Below, piece by piece: positions 20,301 to 30,168 of a stretch of 64,000 nt of DNA. The notes beneath the pieces were generated by a model that searched no databases, was not told where the DNA came from, and was given only the letters and a program-made list of their open reading frames with translations. The stretch's first letter is position 1. Every line of letters starts with the position of its first letter. The DNA is taken from the NCBI GenBank assembly GCA_023264735.1, contig JAHFVD010000013.1, forward strand, positions 122,528 through 186,527, given 5' to 3'. This DNA comes from Mycobacterium sp. Lineage in GTDB: Bacteria; Actinomycetota; Actinomycetes; Mycobacteriales; Mycobacteriaceae. The position numbers and the translations under genes were made by a program.

Positions 20301-20900
20301 GGGGTGGGGGTGGGCGCCGCGATCCTGGTAATCGCCCTGATCGTGCTGGCCTCGGTGTTGTCCAGCATCTTTGGCGATGTCGGCGGTGGCCTCAAGGGTG
20401 ATCAGCTCGGGCTGAACCCGTCGACATCGCAAAGCGCGAACAACACACCCAGCGGCAGCACTGTCAAACCCGTTAAGGTGACGGTCTTTTCACCCGGCGG
20501 CGGTGCGGACAACCCGGACAAGGCGGACTTGGCTCTGACAAGCGGCCCGGGCTGGCCGACCGACACCTATACCGATCCGAATCCGTTCCCCAACTTCAAG
20601 AACGGCGTCGGTCTGCTGTTGCAGCTGCCGCAGCCGACCACCGTCGGCAGCGTGTCGCTGACGGTGCCCAGCACCGGCACCCAGGTCCAGATCCGGTCGG
20701 CCTCGTCGGCCAACCCGAGCACCCTCGACGACACCACCGTGCTGAGCCAGCCCACCGCATTGCAGCCGGGCGCCAACACGATTCAGGTCGACGCGAAGGC
20801 GCCGACGACGTATCTGGTGGTGTGGATCTCCACGATGGGCACCACCGACGGCAAGAACAAGACCGAGATCTCCGGCCTGACGGTCAAGGCAGCGTCCTAG
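17328..20900 (+). CDS. murJ: Lipid II flippase MurJ (MviN) with cytoplasmic pseudokinase and ectodomain
   Basis: A 1190-residue mycobacterial MurJ. Residues about 1-560 form the MOP-superfamily membrane domain, with about fourteen helices and the start VVSRSWGMALATLVSRITGFIRIVLLA. A disordered linker (about 560-710) leads to a protein-kinase fold (about 714-930) lacking the HRD and DFG motifs. A TM helix (about 988-1012) and a beta-rich ectodomain follow. In M. tuberculosis PknB phosphorylates the pseudokinase and FhaA binds it; both partners are encoded in this window. The linker contains a copy of the dispersed 24-bp repeat (19307-19330). The start overlaps the upstream stop (ATGA). It lies directly before sigM. 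Confidence 0.95.
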   Translation: MKPPPGRPVAYVRPGPRTRAELSDAAVVSRSWGMALATLVSRITGFIRIVLLAAILGAALSSAFTVANQLPNLIAALVLEATFTAIFVPVLARAERDDPDGGTAFVRRLVTLATTLLLVATILSVAAAPLLVRLMLGHDPQVNQPLTTAFAYLLLPQVIFYGLSSVFMAILNTRNVFGPPAWAPVINNVVAIATLGLYLIVPGPLSVDPVQMGNAKLLVLGIGTTLGVVAQTAVLLLAIRAERISLRPLWGIDDRLKRFGTMAGAMVLYVLISQVGLVVVNQIASTAAASGPAIYNYTWLVLMLPFGIIGVTVLTVVMPRLSRNAAADNGPAVLADLSLATRLTMVTLIPIVAFMTVGGPAMGSALFAYGKFGEVDANYLGVAISLSAFTLIPYALVLLQLRVFYAREQPWTPILIIIAITVVKIATSLLAPHVTSDKELVAGYLGLANGIGFLAGAILGYLLLHRALKPPRGKLLTLEVIRTILVTTAASLLAGLIAYVIDRLLGLQALTEHAGGVGSLLRLLVLGLIMLPILAAVMLAARVPDAVAAWGAVKRRITRTPPVIVTPVAALDRPQVATPVTYPEHSNSSGTGHRPLRYETTADATGKGPEVNDQPSGMLPADSTGDATTKIPRQAAGDFQPDVPDEVQVGTVAPSVPPPGGRSEATRGQTQPPNADFAGDPTREPLAFDPPRDPAMESTAAADGDEAHLIPGASIADGRYRLLVFHGGPPGLQFWQALDTALDRQVALTFVDPDRTMTDAQVQEILSRTLKLSRIERPGIARVLDVANTGAGGLVVSEWIRGGSLKEVADTSPSPIGGARAVQALAAAADAAHGSGVALSIDHPSRVRVSIEGDVALAFPATLPTATPEDDIRGIGAALYALLVDRWPLPEKGVPSGLQPAETDPAGEALEPRAVDGAIPFQISAAAARSVQAGGGIRSAPTLLNLLQQATAVADRTDLIEPVTSSGPPSPEPATEEAAEAQARRRRNLLIGVGVGAAILVIALIVLASVLSSIFGDVGGGLKGDQLGLNPSTSQSANNTPSGSTVKPVKVTVFSPGGGADNPDKADLALTSGPGWPTDTYTDPNPFPNFKNGVGLLLQLPQPTTVGSVSLTVPSTGTQVQIRSASSANPSTLDDTTVLSQPTALQPGANTIQVDAKAPTTYLVVWISTMGTTDGKNKTEISGLTVKAAS
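19307..19330 (+). repeat. Dispersed 24-bp repeat, copy A (inside murJ)
   Basis: The core GAGCGAAGCGACCCGGGG is preceded by GGGCAG. It matches copies at 21506-21528 (reverse strand) and 47251-47274 (same strand) with a single C/A difference. Here it encodes GRSEATRG in the murJ linker, a region that tolerates insertion. Confidence 0.7.
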
Positions 20901-20950
20901 TTCCTCACAGGCCGAGGCCGAGGTGAAGTGCCCGGCGGCGCCGGTTTCAA

Positions 20951-20956
20951 TAACGT
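20951..20956 (+). promoter_or_regulatory. -10 element TAACGT of a leaderless-type start (sigM)
   Basis: TAACGT ends 6 nt before the ATG at 20963. No SD is present. It gives sigM its own promoter in the 62-bp gap after murJ. I do not see an ECF-type GGAAC element at a suitable spacing. Confidence 0.45.
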
Positions 20957-20962
20957 TCGGCC

Positions 20963-21502
20963 ATGCTCAGCTTTCTCGGCCCGACCGCCGCCCGCAGCGA
21001 CGCCGAGCTGCTGACCGCCCACGTCGCCGGTGACCGCTACGCCTTCGAGGAGCTCCTCGGTCGCCACCAGCGCAGGCTCTACCAGCTTGCGAGACGGACT
21101 ACCCGCAGCCCCGAAGACGCCGCCGATGCACTGCAGGACGCCATGCTGGCCGCCCATCGCGGCGCCGCCGCCTTCCGGCACGACGCGGCCGTCGGCAGCT
21201 GGTTGCACCGCATCGTTGTCAATGCCTGTTTGGACCGGCTGCGGCGCACCGCGGCGCAGCCCACGATCGCGCTGACCGACAACGCGGCCATCGGCGATCG
21301 CACCGCCGAGGTGGACACCGTGCTGGTGGTGCGCCGCGCGCTGATGCGGCTGCCTGCCGAGCAGCGTGCAGCCGTCCTGGCGGTCGACATGCACGGGTAC
21401 TCGGTGGCCGACGCCGCCGCGCTGCTGGGCGTCGCCGAGGGCACCGTAAAGAGCCGCTGCGCCCGCGGACGAGCCCGGCTGAGCGGATTGCTGCGCGGCT
21501 GA
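20963..21502 (+). CDS. sigM: ECF RNA polymerase sigma factor SigM
   Basis: A 179-residue ECF sigma factor. Region 2 lies at about 12-80 (YAFEELLGRHQRRLYQLARRTTRSPEDAADALQDAMLAAHRG) and includes the -10 recognition helix SWLHRIVVNACLDRLRR. Region 4 lies at about 115-175 (VVRRALMRLPAEQRAAVLAVDMHGYSVADAAALLGVAEGTVKSRCARGRARL), with the -35 helix-turn-helix. SigM in mycobacteria is held by the membrane anti-sigma factor RsmA (Rv3912). Here the adjacent anti-sigma gene has lost its cytoplasmic domain, so SigM control is likely altered. The C-terminus is slightly shorter than the remembered M. tuberculosis protein. Confidence 0.93.
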   Translation: MLSFLGPTAARSDAELLTAHVAGDRYAFEELLGRHQRRLYQLARRTTRSPEDAADALQDAMLAAHRGAAAFRHDAAVGSWLHRIVVNACLDRLRRTAAQPTIALTDNAAIGDRTAEVDTVLVVRRALMRLPAEQRAAVLAVDMHGYSVADAAALLGVAEGTVKSRCARGRARLSGLLRG

Positions 21503-21505
21503 CTT

Positions 21506-21528
21506 CCCGGGTCGCTGCGCTCCTGCCC
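21506..21528 (-). repeat. Dispersed 23-24 bp repeat, copy B (sigM / anti-sigma junction)
   Basis: Read on the minus strand, this has the same core as copies A and C (GAGCGCAGCGACCCGGG preceded by GGGCAG). It lies 4 nt after the sigM stop and 29 nt before the start of the shortened anti-sigma gene, exactly where coding sequence is missing relative to the usual gene. Confidence 0.7.
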
Positions 21529-21556
21529 TTCGGAGCTAACCGGCACACTGGTTCAG

Positions 21557-22051
21557 GTGGAGCCCACGCATACCGTCACCCCGGAGTCCACTCAGGGGGC
21601 GGCGCACGCCCGGCGCCCAGGCATCCGAAAGGGCCGGCTCATCGCGGCCGGGGTGGGAGTGGCAGCGGTGCTGACCGCCGTCGGCGTCGGCACCGCGGCG
21701 CTCCTCAACTCCACCGGCCCCGCCAAAAGCACCGTGACCAGCGCCAGCCTGATCACCGTCACACCCAAGATGCCGATATCCAGCCGGGACTTGAACGCGC
21801 TGATCGCCCGCAGCCCCGACTTCGGTCCGCTGACCGACCCCAAGCGGCGGGCAGCATGCCTGAGTGCACTGGGCTACCCCAGTTCGGTGCAGGTCCTGGG
21901 CGCCGAGACGCTGCAGGTCGACGGCCAGCCGGCCATTGTGCTGGTGCTGCCCGGCCACCAACCCGACGTGATCGTGGGGGTCACCGTCGCCGCGTCCTGC
22001 AGCTCGGTCGCCACCGGACTGATCGCCGACACCACGGTGCGCCGCCCATAG
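21557..22051 (+). CDS. N-terminally truncated anti-sigma-M factor (RsmA/Rv3912-like)
   Basis: A 164-residue membrane protein. A short basic cytoplasmic tail (1-29) precedes one TM helix (about 30-50, [23 protein letters not shown]) and an extracytoplasmic domain similar to the C-terminal half of Rv3912 ([41 protein letters not shown]). Rv3912 is about 254 residues and carries a roughly 90-residue cytoplasmic sigma-binding domain, which is absent here. Only 54 bp separate the sigM stop from the GTG at 21557, so it is not hidden in another frame. No good SD is visible. This may be a degraded gene or a sensor that lost anti-sigma function. Confidence 0.75.
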   Translation: MEPTHTVTPESTQGAAHARRPGIRKGRLIAAGVGVAAVLTAVGVGTAALLNSTGPAKSTVTSASLITVTPKMPISSRDLNALIARSPDFGPLTDPKRRAACLSALGYPSSVQVLGAETLQVDGQPAIVLVLPGHQPDVIVGVTVAASCSSVATGLIADTTVRRP

Positions 22052-22160
22052 TGCACGGCGGGGAACAGCGCGGCCTACCCTGTTGTTTGACCAGGTGCCC
22101 ACAAGGCACCCGACGCGCAGGCTTTCCGCCTGCAGCCCGGGACCGGGCAGAAAGGCTGGA

Positions 22161-23132
22161 ATGAGCGCCAACCAAGTTCATGACGTCATCGTCATCGGAT
22201 CGGGCCCCGCCGGCTACACGGCGGCAATCTATACCGCGCGCGCACAGCTGAACCCCCTGGTCTTCGAAGGCACCTCCTTCGGCGGCGCACTGATGACCAC
22301 CACCGAGGTGGAGAACTTCCCCGGCTTCCGCTCGGGCATCACCGGTCCGGAGTTGATGGACGAGATGCGCGAGCAGGCCTTGCGTTTCGGTGCCGACCTG
22401 CGGATGGAAGACGTCGAGTCCGTGGATCTGGACGGACCGGTCAAGAAGGTGGTGACCGGCGACGGCGAAACCCATCTCGCCCGTTCGGTGATCCTCGCGA
22501 TGGGCGCCGCCGCTCGCTACCTCGGCGTACCCGGCGAACAGGAACTACTCGGCCGCGGCGTGAGCGCCTGCGCCACCTGTGACGGGTTCTTCTTCAAGGA
22601 CCAAGACATCGCTGTGATCGGCGGCGGCGACTCGGCAATGGAAGAGGCCACGTTCCTGACCCGCTTTGCGCGCAGCGTCACCCTGGTGCACCGCCGCGAC
22701 GAGTTCCGGGCTTCCCGGATCATGCTCGACCGCGCCCGTGAGAACGAGAAGATCACCTTCCTCACCAACACCGCGGTCGACGCGGTCGACGGTGACAAGA
22801 CCGTCTCCGGGCTGCGTGTGCACAACGTGCTGACCGGCGAGGAATCGACCCTCCCGGTAACAGGTGTCTTCGTGGCAATCGGCCACGATCCCCGCTCTGA
22901 GCTGGTGCGCGGCGCCGTGGACCTCGACCCCGAGGGCTACGTGCTGGTTCGGGACCAAACCACCGCCACGTCGGTGGACGGTGTGTTCGCCGCCGGCGAC
23001 CTGGTCGACCACACCTACCGGCAGGCCATCACGGCTGCGGGGATGGGCTGTTCGGCTGCGATCGATGCCGAGCGCTGGCTGGCCGATGCCGACGACACTG
23101 CACACACCGAGATGATTGGAGCACATCAATGA
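22161..23132 (+). CDS. trxB: Thioredoxin reductase
   Basis: A 323-residue NADPH-dependent flavoenzyme that reduces thioredoxin. The FAD site is [21 protein letters not shown] at the N-terminus, the redox-active pair is CATC ([12 protein letters not shown], about residues 134-146), the NADPH site is [15 protein letters not shown], and the second FAD motif is [18 protein letters not shown] 22161 has a purine-rich SD (GAAAGG); an upstream ATG at 22083 would add 26 unrelated residues. It overlaps trxC by 4 bp (ATGA, 23129-23132). Together they form the cytosolic disulfide-reducing couple. Confidence 0.97.
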   Translation: MSANQVHDVIVIGSGPAGYTAAIYTARAQLNPLVFEGTSFGGALMTTTEVENFPGFRSGITGPELMDEMREQALRFGADLRMEDVESVDLDGPVKKVVTGDGETHLARSVILAMGAAARYLGVPGEQELLGRGVSACATCDGFFFKDQDIAVIGGGDSAMEEATFLTRFARSVTLVHRRDEFRASRIMLDRARENEKITFLTNTAVDAVDGDKTVSGLRVHNVLTGEESTLPVTGVFVAIGHDPRSELVRGAVDLDPEGYVLVRDQTTATSVDGVFAAGDLVDHTYRQAITAAGMGCSAAIDAERWLADADDTAHTEMIGAHQ

Positions 23133-23461
23133 GCGACGGCGGCGCGACCGTAACGGTTTCCGACGACTCCTTTAGCCAGGACGTTCTGTCCAGCAATACC
23201 CCTGTCCTCGTTGACTTTTGGGCCACCTGGTGCGGCCCGTGCCGCATGGTTGCCCCGGTCCTCGAGGAGATCGCCACCGAGAAGGCGGGCTCGCTGACGG
23301 TGGCCAAGCTCGACGTCGACGCCAACCCGGCGACCGCCCGTGACTTCCAGGTGGTGTCGATTCCGACGCTGATCCTGTTCAAGGATGGCCAGCCGGTGAA
23401 GCGGATCGTCGGCGCAAAGGGTAAAGCGGCCCTGCTGCGCGAGATCGCCGACATCGTCTAG
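23129..23461 (+). CDS. trxC: Thioredoxin
   Basis: A 110-residue thioredoxin fold with active site WCGPCR (about residues 35-40) and the cis-Pro loop SIPTLILF. It is reduced by the overlapping trxB product and passes electrons to cytosolic disulfide enzymes. The name follows the mycobacterial convention (Rv3914, trxC). It is followed by a leader with competing hairpins before cwlM. Confidence 0.97.
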   Translation: MSDGGATVTVSDDSFSQDVLSSNTPVLVDFWATWCGPCRMVAPVLEEIATEKAGSLTVAKLDVDANPATARDFQVVSIPTLILFKDGQPVKRIVGAKGKAALLREIADIV

Positions 23462-23485
23462 ACCTGACCGAGACGATTCCGTTAC

Positions 23486-23523
23486 AGGCGGCGTCGCCTG
23501 CCGTTTTCCGGAATGCGGCAGGC
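23486..23523 (+). terminator. Overlapping inverted repeats after trxC (possible terminator or attenuator)
   Basis: Two mutually exclusive stems share the segment CGCCT. The first is AGGCG/CGCCT (23486-23490 with 23495-23499, 4-nt loop). The second is GCCTGCC/GGCAGGC (23496-23502 with 23517-23523, 14-nt loop). There is no T-tract after the second stem. It lies 25 nt after trxC and about 80 nt before cwlM. Confidence 0.35.
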
Positions 23524-23604
23524 TTCTGAGAGAATGCCTCCTAGCCTGTGAGCAATCGTCAGGGCTTCACTAGCCAGCTGACAACGGTGACCGAAGGGCC
23601 CTGT

Positions 23605-24852
23605 ATGTCGAGTCTTCGCCACGGTCCCGGGGGTGAACCCTCCTGGGACCGGAGCGGCCGAGATGATGTCTTGCGCCGTGGTGACCGCAGCAGCGCCGTC
23701 GTCGAAATTCGCGGGGCGCTGGCTGCGCTGGGACTCGTCGACAATCCCGACGAGAACCTCACCACCGGGCGGCACGTCGCCGCCGACGTATTCGACGCCG
23801 ACCTTGACCATGCGGTGCGCGCGTTCCAGCAGCGCCGCGGGTTGCTGGTCGACGGAATCGTCGGCGAGGCCACCTACCGCGCCCTCAAGGAAGCGTCCTA
23901 TCGGCTCGGGGCCCGCACCCTGGTCCATCAGTTCGGCGCCCCGATGTACGGCGACGACGTGGCCACGCTGCAGTCCAAGCTTCAGGAACTCGGTTTCTAC
24001 ACCGCTTTGGTCGACGGCTACTTCGGGTTGCAGACGCACAACGCGCTGATGTCCTATCAGCGCGAGTACGGCATGGCCGCCGACGGTATCTGCGGCCCGG
24101 AAACGTTGCGCTCCTTGTACTTTCTGGGTTCCCGCGTCACCGGCGGCTCGCTGCACGCCATCCGGGAAGAGGAACTGGTCCGTCGCTCCGGACCCAGACT
24201 CTCGGGCAAGCGGATCATCATCGATCCGGGCCGCGGCGGCAACGACCACGGGCTGATCACCAACGGTCCCGACGGGCCGATCAGCGAAGCAGACCTCCTG
24301 TGGGACTTGGCATGTCGGCTGGAAGGCCGGATGACAGCGATCGGCATGGAGACCTTCCTGTCCCGGCCGTTCAGTCGCAGCCCGCTGGACGCCGAGCGCG
24401 CCGCGACCGCCAACACCGTCGGCGCCGACCTGATGATCAGCCTGCGCTGCGAGACTCAGCCCAGCCCGTCGGCCAATGGCGTGGCGTCGTTCTACTTCGG
24501 CAGCTCGCACGGCTCGGTGTCGACCATCGGCCGCAATCTAGCGGACTTCATTCAGCGAGAAGTTGTGGCGCGCACCGGATTACGCGATTGCCGGACCCAC
24601 GGCCGAACCTGGGATCTGCTGCGACTCACCAGAATGCCCACCGTTCAGGTCGACGTCGGATACATCACCAACCCGCGGGACCGCTCGATGCTGGTAACCA
24701 ACCAGGCCCGCGACTCCATCGCCGAGGGCATCCTGGCCGCCGTCAAGCGGCTCTACCTGTTGGGCAAGAATGACCGGCCCACGGGCACTTTCACGTTCGC
24801 CGAACTTCTCGCCCACGAGCTGTCGGTCGAGCAGGCCCGGCCCGCTCTCTAG
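23605..24852 (+). CDS. cwlM: CwlM, pseudo-amidase regulator of peptidoglycan synthesis
   Basis: A 415-residue protein. Two peptidoglycan-binding domains lie at about 30-95 and 110-172, and an amidase_3 fold at about 199-385. The first zinc ligand of amidase_3 (His in the DPGHGG motif) is Arg here (IIDPGRGGNDHG), and the usual catalytic Glu region reads VQVDVGYITN, so hydrolysis is unlikely. No signal peptide is visible. In mycobacteria cytoplasmic CwlM, phosphorylated by PknB, activates MurA and interacts with the lipid II flippase MurJ; both PknB and MurJ genes are in this window. ATG 23605 has SD GAAGGG. An in-frame GTG at 23548 is less likely. Confidence 0.93.
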   Translation: MSSLRHGPGGEPSWDRSGRDDVLRRGDRSSAVVEIRGALAALGLVDNPDENLTTGRHVAADVFDADLDHAVRAFQQRRGLLVDGIVGEATYRALKEASYRLGARTLVHQFGAPMYGDDVATLQSKLQELGFYTALVDGYFGLQTHNALMSYQREYGMAADGICGPETLRSLYFLGSRVTGGSLHAIREEELVRRSGPRLSGKRIIIDPGRGGNDHGLITNGPDGPISEADLLWDLACRLEGRMTAIGMETFLSRPFSRSPLDAERAATANTVGADLMISLRCETQPSPSANGVASFYFGSSHGSVSTIGRNLADFIQREVVARTGLRDCRTHGRTWDLLRLTRMPTVQVDVGYITNPRDRSMLVTNQARDSIAEGILAAVKRLYLLGKNDRPTGTFTFAELLAHELSVEQARPAL

Positions 24853-24856
24853 CTCG

Positions 24857-25588
24857 CTAGCCGCGAACCTCCGCGCCGGCTCCGACCGGCTGCTGCAGTT
24901 GGGCACTCTTCAGCAGTCGCTCGAGTGCCTCTTCGACTTCGGCTTTCCAGCCAAGACCCTTGTCCAGTTCCAACCGCAACCGCGGGAAATACCGATGCGG
25001 GGCGACGACGGTGAATCCCGCGTCGAGCAGGAAGTCCGCACCGATCATGCACTGGTCGAAGGAGCAATCCCCCAGTGCTTCGATGGCCAGGCGGAGCTCG
25101 GGGTCGGCGGCCTCGGGGTCGAGCAGCTCGGTGGCATCGGCGGTGCGGCCGAACGCCTCCAATGCGCGCACACCGCGGCGGACGAGCTCACTCACCACTT
25201 GACTGATCAACGAGTGCGTCAGCCCGTCGCTCTGCCCGGGCTCGATACCCATCGACGTCAGCAGGACGGCGTCCGCGCTGACCGGTCCGGTCGGGAAACG
25301 CTGCGCGCGCGGCACCGCGCGTGGCGGCGCATAGAGGACGTAGCCGAGGCATGGCTCCTCGTCATCGGACTCGGATCCTTCGGCGGGCGTCCTACTGGCG
25401 ACCTGACCGCATGAACCCCACTCGAGCATGACCATCGACAGCCACGCTTCCTTCTCGAATTCGGGGTCGGGAAGGTAGTCGCCGGCGCCGAGCGTCGCGG
25501 GGTCGAGTTCCCAGAACACACACCGGCGGGCGTGCTTCGGTAATTGCTCGAACGCCTCGAGCCGCAGCGGCATGATGCGAACGGACAC
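24857..25588 (-). CDS. GNAT-like acetyltransferase family protein (Rv3916c-like)
   Basis: A 243-residue cytosolic protein conserved downstream of parB in mycobacteria. The N-terminus is MSVRIMPLRLEAFEQLPKHARRCVFWELDP. A GNAT-like core includes LGYVLYAPPRAVPRAQRFPTGPVSADAVLLTSMGIEPGQSDGLTHSLISQVVSELVRRGVRALEAFG, resembling the acetyl-CoA-binding strand-helix of GNAT enzymes. Substrate is unknown. The GTG start at 25588 has a strong SD (GGGGAGG). It converges on cwlM with a 4-bp gap. Confidence 0.8.
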   Translation of the reverse strand: MSVRIMPLRLEAFEQLPKHARRCVFWELDPATLGAGDYLPDPEFEKEAWLSMVMLEWGSCGQVASRTPAEGSESDDEEPCLGYVLYAPPRAVPRAQRFPTGPVSADAVLLTSMGIEPGQSDGLTHSLISQVVSELVRRGVRALEAFGRTADATELLDPEAADPELRLAIEALGDCSFDQCMIGADFLLDAGFTVVAPHRYFPRLRLELDKGLGWKAEVEEALERLLKSAQLQQPVGAGAEVRG

Positions 25589-25816
25589 TAGCCTCCCCGG
25601 CTTTCACGCGGTGCAAATGTGCGGATGCGCCTCTTCAGGATAGGAGAGGCGACACCGAACGTGCCAGTAGTGGCCGAGCAACTTAAGGATCGGCCGACTG
25701 GGGGCGAAAGCTGTTGGCACACTATGCGATTCCTCGCTTCACGGATTCGGTAGCGAACGTCTACCGACATTGGCGTCACTGTGACGGAATTGGCTGGTGT
25801 CGCCGTACCCGGATTT
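25589..25816. other. parB / GNAT-like intergenic region (228 bp)
   Basis: It lies between the parB stop and the start of the next minus-strand gene. It must hold the promoter of the GNAT-like gene, but I see no convincing -10 box, terminator or parS site. It includes an AT-richer patch around 25700-25790. Confidence 0.3.
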
Positions 25817-26788
25817 TCAGCCTCCCGGCCGGTTCATCATGTCCACAATGCGCTGCAAATCGTCGACCGATCCGAACTCGACGACGATCTTGCCCTTGCG
25901 CTTGCCGAGGCTCACCGTGACCCGAGTGTCGAACGTGCTCGAGAGCCGTTCGGCCACATCTTGGAGCCCGGGCATCTGAATCGGCTTGCGGCGCGGCGCG
26001 GTGGGCGTCTTGGGATCCGACCGATTGGCGAGGGTGACCGCCTCCTCGGTGGCTCGCACCGACAATCCTTCGGCAATGATGCGCGCGGCCAACTCTTCCT
26101 GAGCCTCCGGGCCGGCTTCGAGTGAGAGCAGCGCGCGGGCATGCCCGGCCGACAGCACGCCGGCGGCCACCCGCCGCTGGACCGCGATCGGCAGTCGCAG
26201 CAACCGGATCATGTTGGTGATCACCGGGCGCGACCGTCCGATCCGGGCGGCCAGTTCATCGTGGGTGACTTCGAACTCTTCGAGCAACTGTTGGTAGGCC
26301 GCCGCCTCTTCCAACGGGTTGAGCTGAACCCGGTGGATGTTCTCCAGCAGTGCGTCCCGCAACAGATTGTCTTCGGCGGTTTCGCGCACGATCGCCGGGA
26401 TGGTCGCCAGCCCGGCCTTCTGGGCGGCACGCCACCGCCGCTCCCCCATCACCAGTTGATAGCGGCTCGGCGCTCCCGTGGTGGCGTCGGCAACTGAGCG
26501 CACCACGATCGGCTGCATGAGCCCGAACTCGCGGATCGAGTGCACGAGCTCGGCGAGGGCTTCCTCATCGAAGACCTGGCGGGGCTGGCGCGGATTGGGT
26601 TCGATGGCCGACGGATCGATCTCGCGATAGACCGCCCCGACGCCGTCGACATTCAGGGGTGCGCCGCCGATCACCACATCGGCCGCCGCATCACCCAGCC
26701 GCGGGCCGCCGTCAGCCGGCCCGGTCGGGATGAGCGACGCCAAGCCGCGGCCGAGACCGCCCTTTTTCTTCGATGACGGCTGGGTCAT
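25817..26788 (-). CDS. parB: Chromosome-partitioning protein ParB
   Basis: A 323-residue parS-binding CTPase. The ParB/Srx N-terminal domain shows [12 protein letters not shown] and the CTP-binding box [22 protein letters not shown] (about 118-140). The HTH contains [19 protein letters not shown] (about 190-208). A C-terminal dimerisation segment ends [16 protein letters not shown]. Together with ParA and the parS palindromes at 27680 and 28427 it segregates the origin. It starts 14 bp after the parA stop with SD GTGGAGG. Confidence 0.97.
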   Translation of the reverse strand: MTQPSSKKKGGLGRGLASLIPTGPADGGPRLGDAAADVVIGGAPLNVDGVGAVYREIDPSAIEPNPRQPRQVFDEEALAELVHSIREFGLMQPIVVRSVADATTGAPSRYQLVMGERRWRAAQKAGLATIPAIVRETAEDNLLRDALLENIHRVQLNPLEEAAAYQQLLEEFEVTHDELAARIGRSRPVITNMIRLLRLPIAVQRRVAAGVLSAGHARALLSLEAGPEAQEELAARIIAEGLSVRATEEAVTLANRSDPKTPTAPRRKPIQMPGLQDVAERLSSTFDTRVTVSLGKRKGKIVVEFGSVDDLQRIVDMMNRPGG

Positions 26789-26801
26789 TACTGTGCCTCC
26801 A

Positions 26802-28474
<1,673 letters not shown>

Positions 28475-28490
28475 CTACATCGATGTAACT

Positions 28491-29030
28491 TCAGCCCTTC
28501 AGCACGACGACGCGACGCGAGGGCTCCACGCCCTCGCTCTCGCTGTGCACACCGTCGACACCCGCCACGGCGTCATGCACGATCTTGCGCTCGAACGGCG
28601 TCATCGGTGCCAACTCTTCGCGCTCGCCGGTCTCCAGCACGCGGCGGGCCACCTTGTCACCCAGGGCGCTCAGCTCTTCCCGACGACGCCGGCGCCAGTT
28701 CGCGATGTCCAGCATCAGCCGGCTGCGCTCACCGGTCTTCTGGTGCACGGCCAACCGGGTCAGCTCCTGCAGCGCGTCGAGAACCTCACCCTTGCGGCCA
28801 ACCAGCTTCGACAGGTCCTCGCCGCCGTCAATGCTCACGATCGCGCGGTTGCCCTCGACGTCGAGGTCGATGTCGCCGTCGAAGTCGAGGAGGTCGAGCA
28901 GCTCCTCCAAGTAGTCGCCCGCGATCTCGCCTTCAGCGACGAGACGGTCTTCCAGATCTTCACCCTTGTCCACGTCTTGGTCGACCGCCGCGTCGGTTTC
29001 GGTCACCTCGGTGGTATCAGCTTCCGCCAT
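28491..29030 (-). CDS. khpB: KhpB/Jag/EloR-type RNA-binding protein (KH and R3H domains)
   Basis: A 179-residue protein. An acidic N-terminus (1-35) precedes a KH-like domain with LVGRKGEVLDALQELTRLAVHQ (about 85-106) and a C-terminal R3H domain with MTPFERKIVHDAV (about 145-157), the signature Arg and His being present. Relatives bind RNA and regulate cell elongation and wall synthesis. Start ATG 29030 has SD GGAGAG. It lies between yidC and rsmG, as Rv3920c does. Confidence 0.92.
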   Translation of the reverse strand: MAEADTTEVTETDAAVDQDVDKGEDLEDRLVAEGEIAGDYLEELLDLLDFDGDIDLDVEGNRAIVSIDGGEDLSKLVGRKGEVLDALQELTRLAVHQKTGERSRLMLDIANWRRRRREELSALGDKVARRVLETGEREELAPMTPFERKIVHDAVAGVDGVHSESEGVEPSRRVVVLKG

Positions 29031-29064
29031 GTGTCTCTCCCTCTTTCGCCGGAGCAGTCTCCGG

Positions 29065-30168
29065 TCAACGCCTACGTTTCTTGGGCCGCGCCCCCGGGCG
29101 CGGGGTGCGGCTGGTCGTGCCGCCGTCGGTCGGCTTCTCCGACCCGGAGTCGGTATCGATGTCCGCGTCGGTGGCCGCATCGGCATCGTCTGCCGAGTCG
29201 TCGGCGGCGTCGGCGGCGTCGGCGGCCGAGCCGTTGGTCGCTGCCGACGCACTCTTCTTGGGCTTGGTCGGCTTGGCGCCCGGCGCCGGTGCGTTGGCCG
29301 CACGGCGAGCCAGCGCCTCTTCCTTCTTCGCCTCTTCTTCCTTCTCGATCCTGCCGAACACGTAGTGCTGCTGACCGAAGGTCCAGATGTTGTTGGACAC
29401 CCAGTAGATGATGATCGCGATCGGCAGGAAGGGTCCGCCCACTACTACGCCGAGCGGGAACACGTACAGCGCGAGCTTGTTCATCATCGCGGTCTGCGGG
29501 TTGGCCGCCGCCTCTGCGCTCTGGCGCGCGACGGAGGCCCGGCTGTTGAAGTAGGTAGCGATGCCGGCCAGCAGCATCAGCGGAACCGAGACTCCGATGA
29601 CCGCGGCCCGACTGAATTCGGTGAAGGCGTCCAGACCGGTGTGCTGGGTCATGAACGCGCCGATCGGTGCGCCGAACAGATTGGCGTCCAGGAAGTGGCC
29701 AACATCGTCGGGGTTGAAGACGTAGTTGCCGGTGGCCCGGTTCTCGGCGACGGTCAGGTGCGGCTGGCCCCAGCCGCCGGTGGTCCGGTTGAACGAACGC
29801 AGCACGTGATACAGACCGAGGAACACCGGGATCTGAGCCAGCATCGGCAGGCAGCCGAGGATCGGGTTGAACCCGTGCTCCTTCTGCAGCTTCTGCATCT
29901 CCAGCGCCATCCGCTGGCGGTCCTTACCGTACTTCTTCTGCAGCGCCTTGATCTGCGGCTGCAACTCCTGCATCTGCCGGGTGGTGCGGATCTGCCGGAC
30001 GAACGGCTTATAGAGCAGCGCGCGCAGGCTGAACACCAGGAACATCACCGACAGCGCCCAGGCGAAGAAGTTGGTGGGGCCCAGGAATGAGGCGAACAGC
30101 TTGTACCAGAGCCACATGATCCCGGACACCGGGTAATAGATGACGTCCAGGCTGAACCAATTAAACAT
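29065..30168 (-). CDS. yidC: Membrane protein insertase YidC
   Basis: A 367-residue Oxa1/YidC insertase. The N-terminal TM is [31 protein letters not shown]. Basic cytoplasmic loops ([33 protein letters not shown]) precede the conserved [20 protein letters not shown] segment, further TMs and a Lys/Ala-rich then Arg-rich tail (RPKKRRR) that contacts ribosomes. The start at 30168 has SD GGAG and overlaps the yidD end by 8 bp. Confidence 0.95.
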   Translation of the reverse strand: MFNWFSLDVIYYPVSGIMWLWYKLFASFLGPTNFFAWALSVMFLVFSLRALLYKPFVRQIRTTRQMQELQPQIKALQKKYGKDRQRMALEMQKLQKEHGFNPILGCLPMLAQIPVFLGLYHVLRSFNRTTGGWGQPHLTVAENRATGNYVFNPDDVGHFLDANLFGAPIGAFMTQHTGLDAFTEFSRAAVIGVSVPLMLLAGIATYFNSRASVARQSAEAAANPQTAMMNKLALYVFPLGVVVGGPFLPIAIIIYWVSNNIWTFGQQHYVFGRIEKEEEAKKEEALARRAANAPAPGAKPTKPKKSASAATNGSAADAADAADDSADDADAATDADIDTDSGSEKPTDGGTTSRTPRPGARPKKRRR

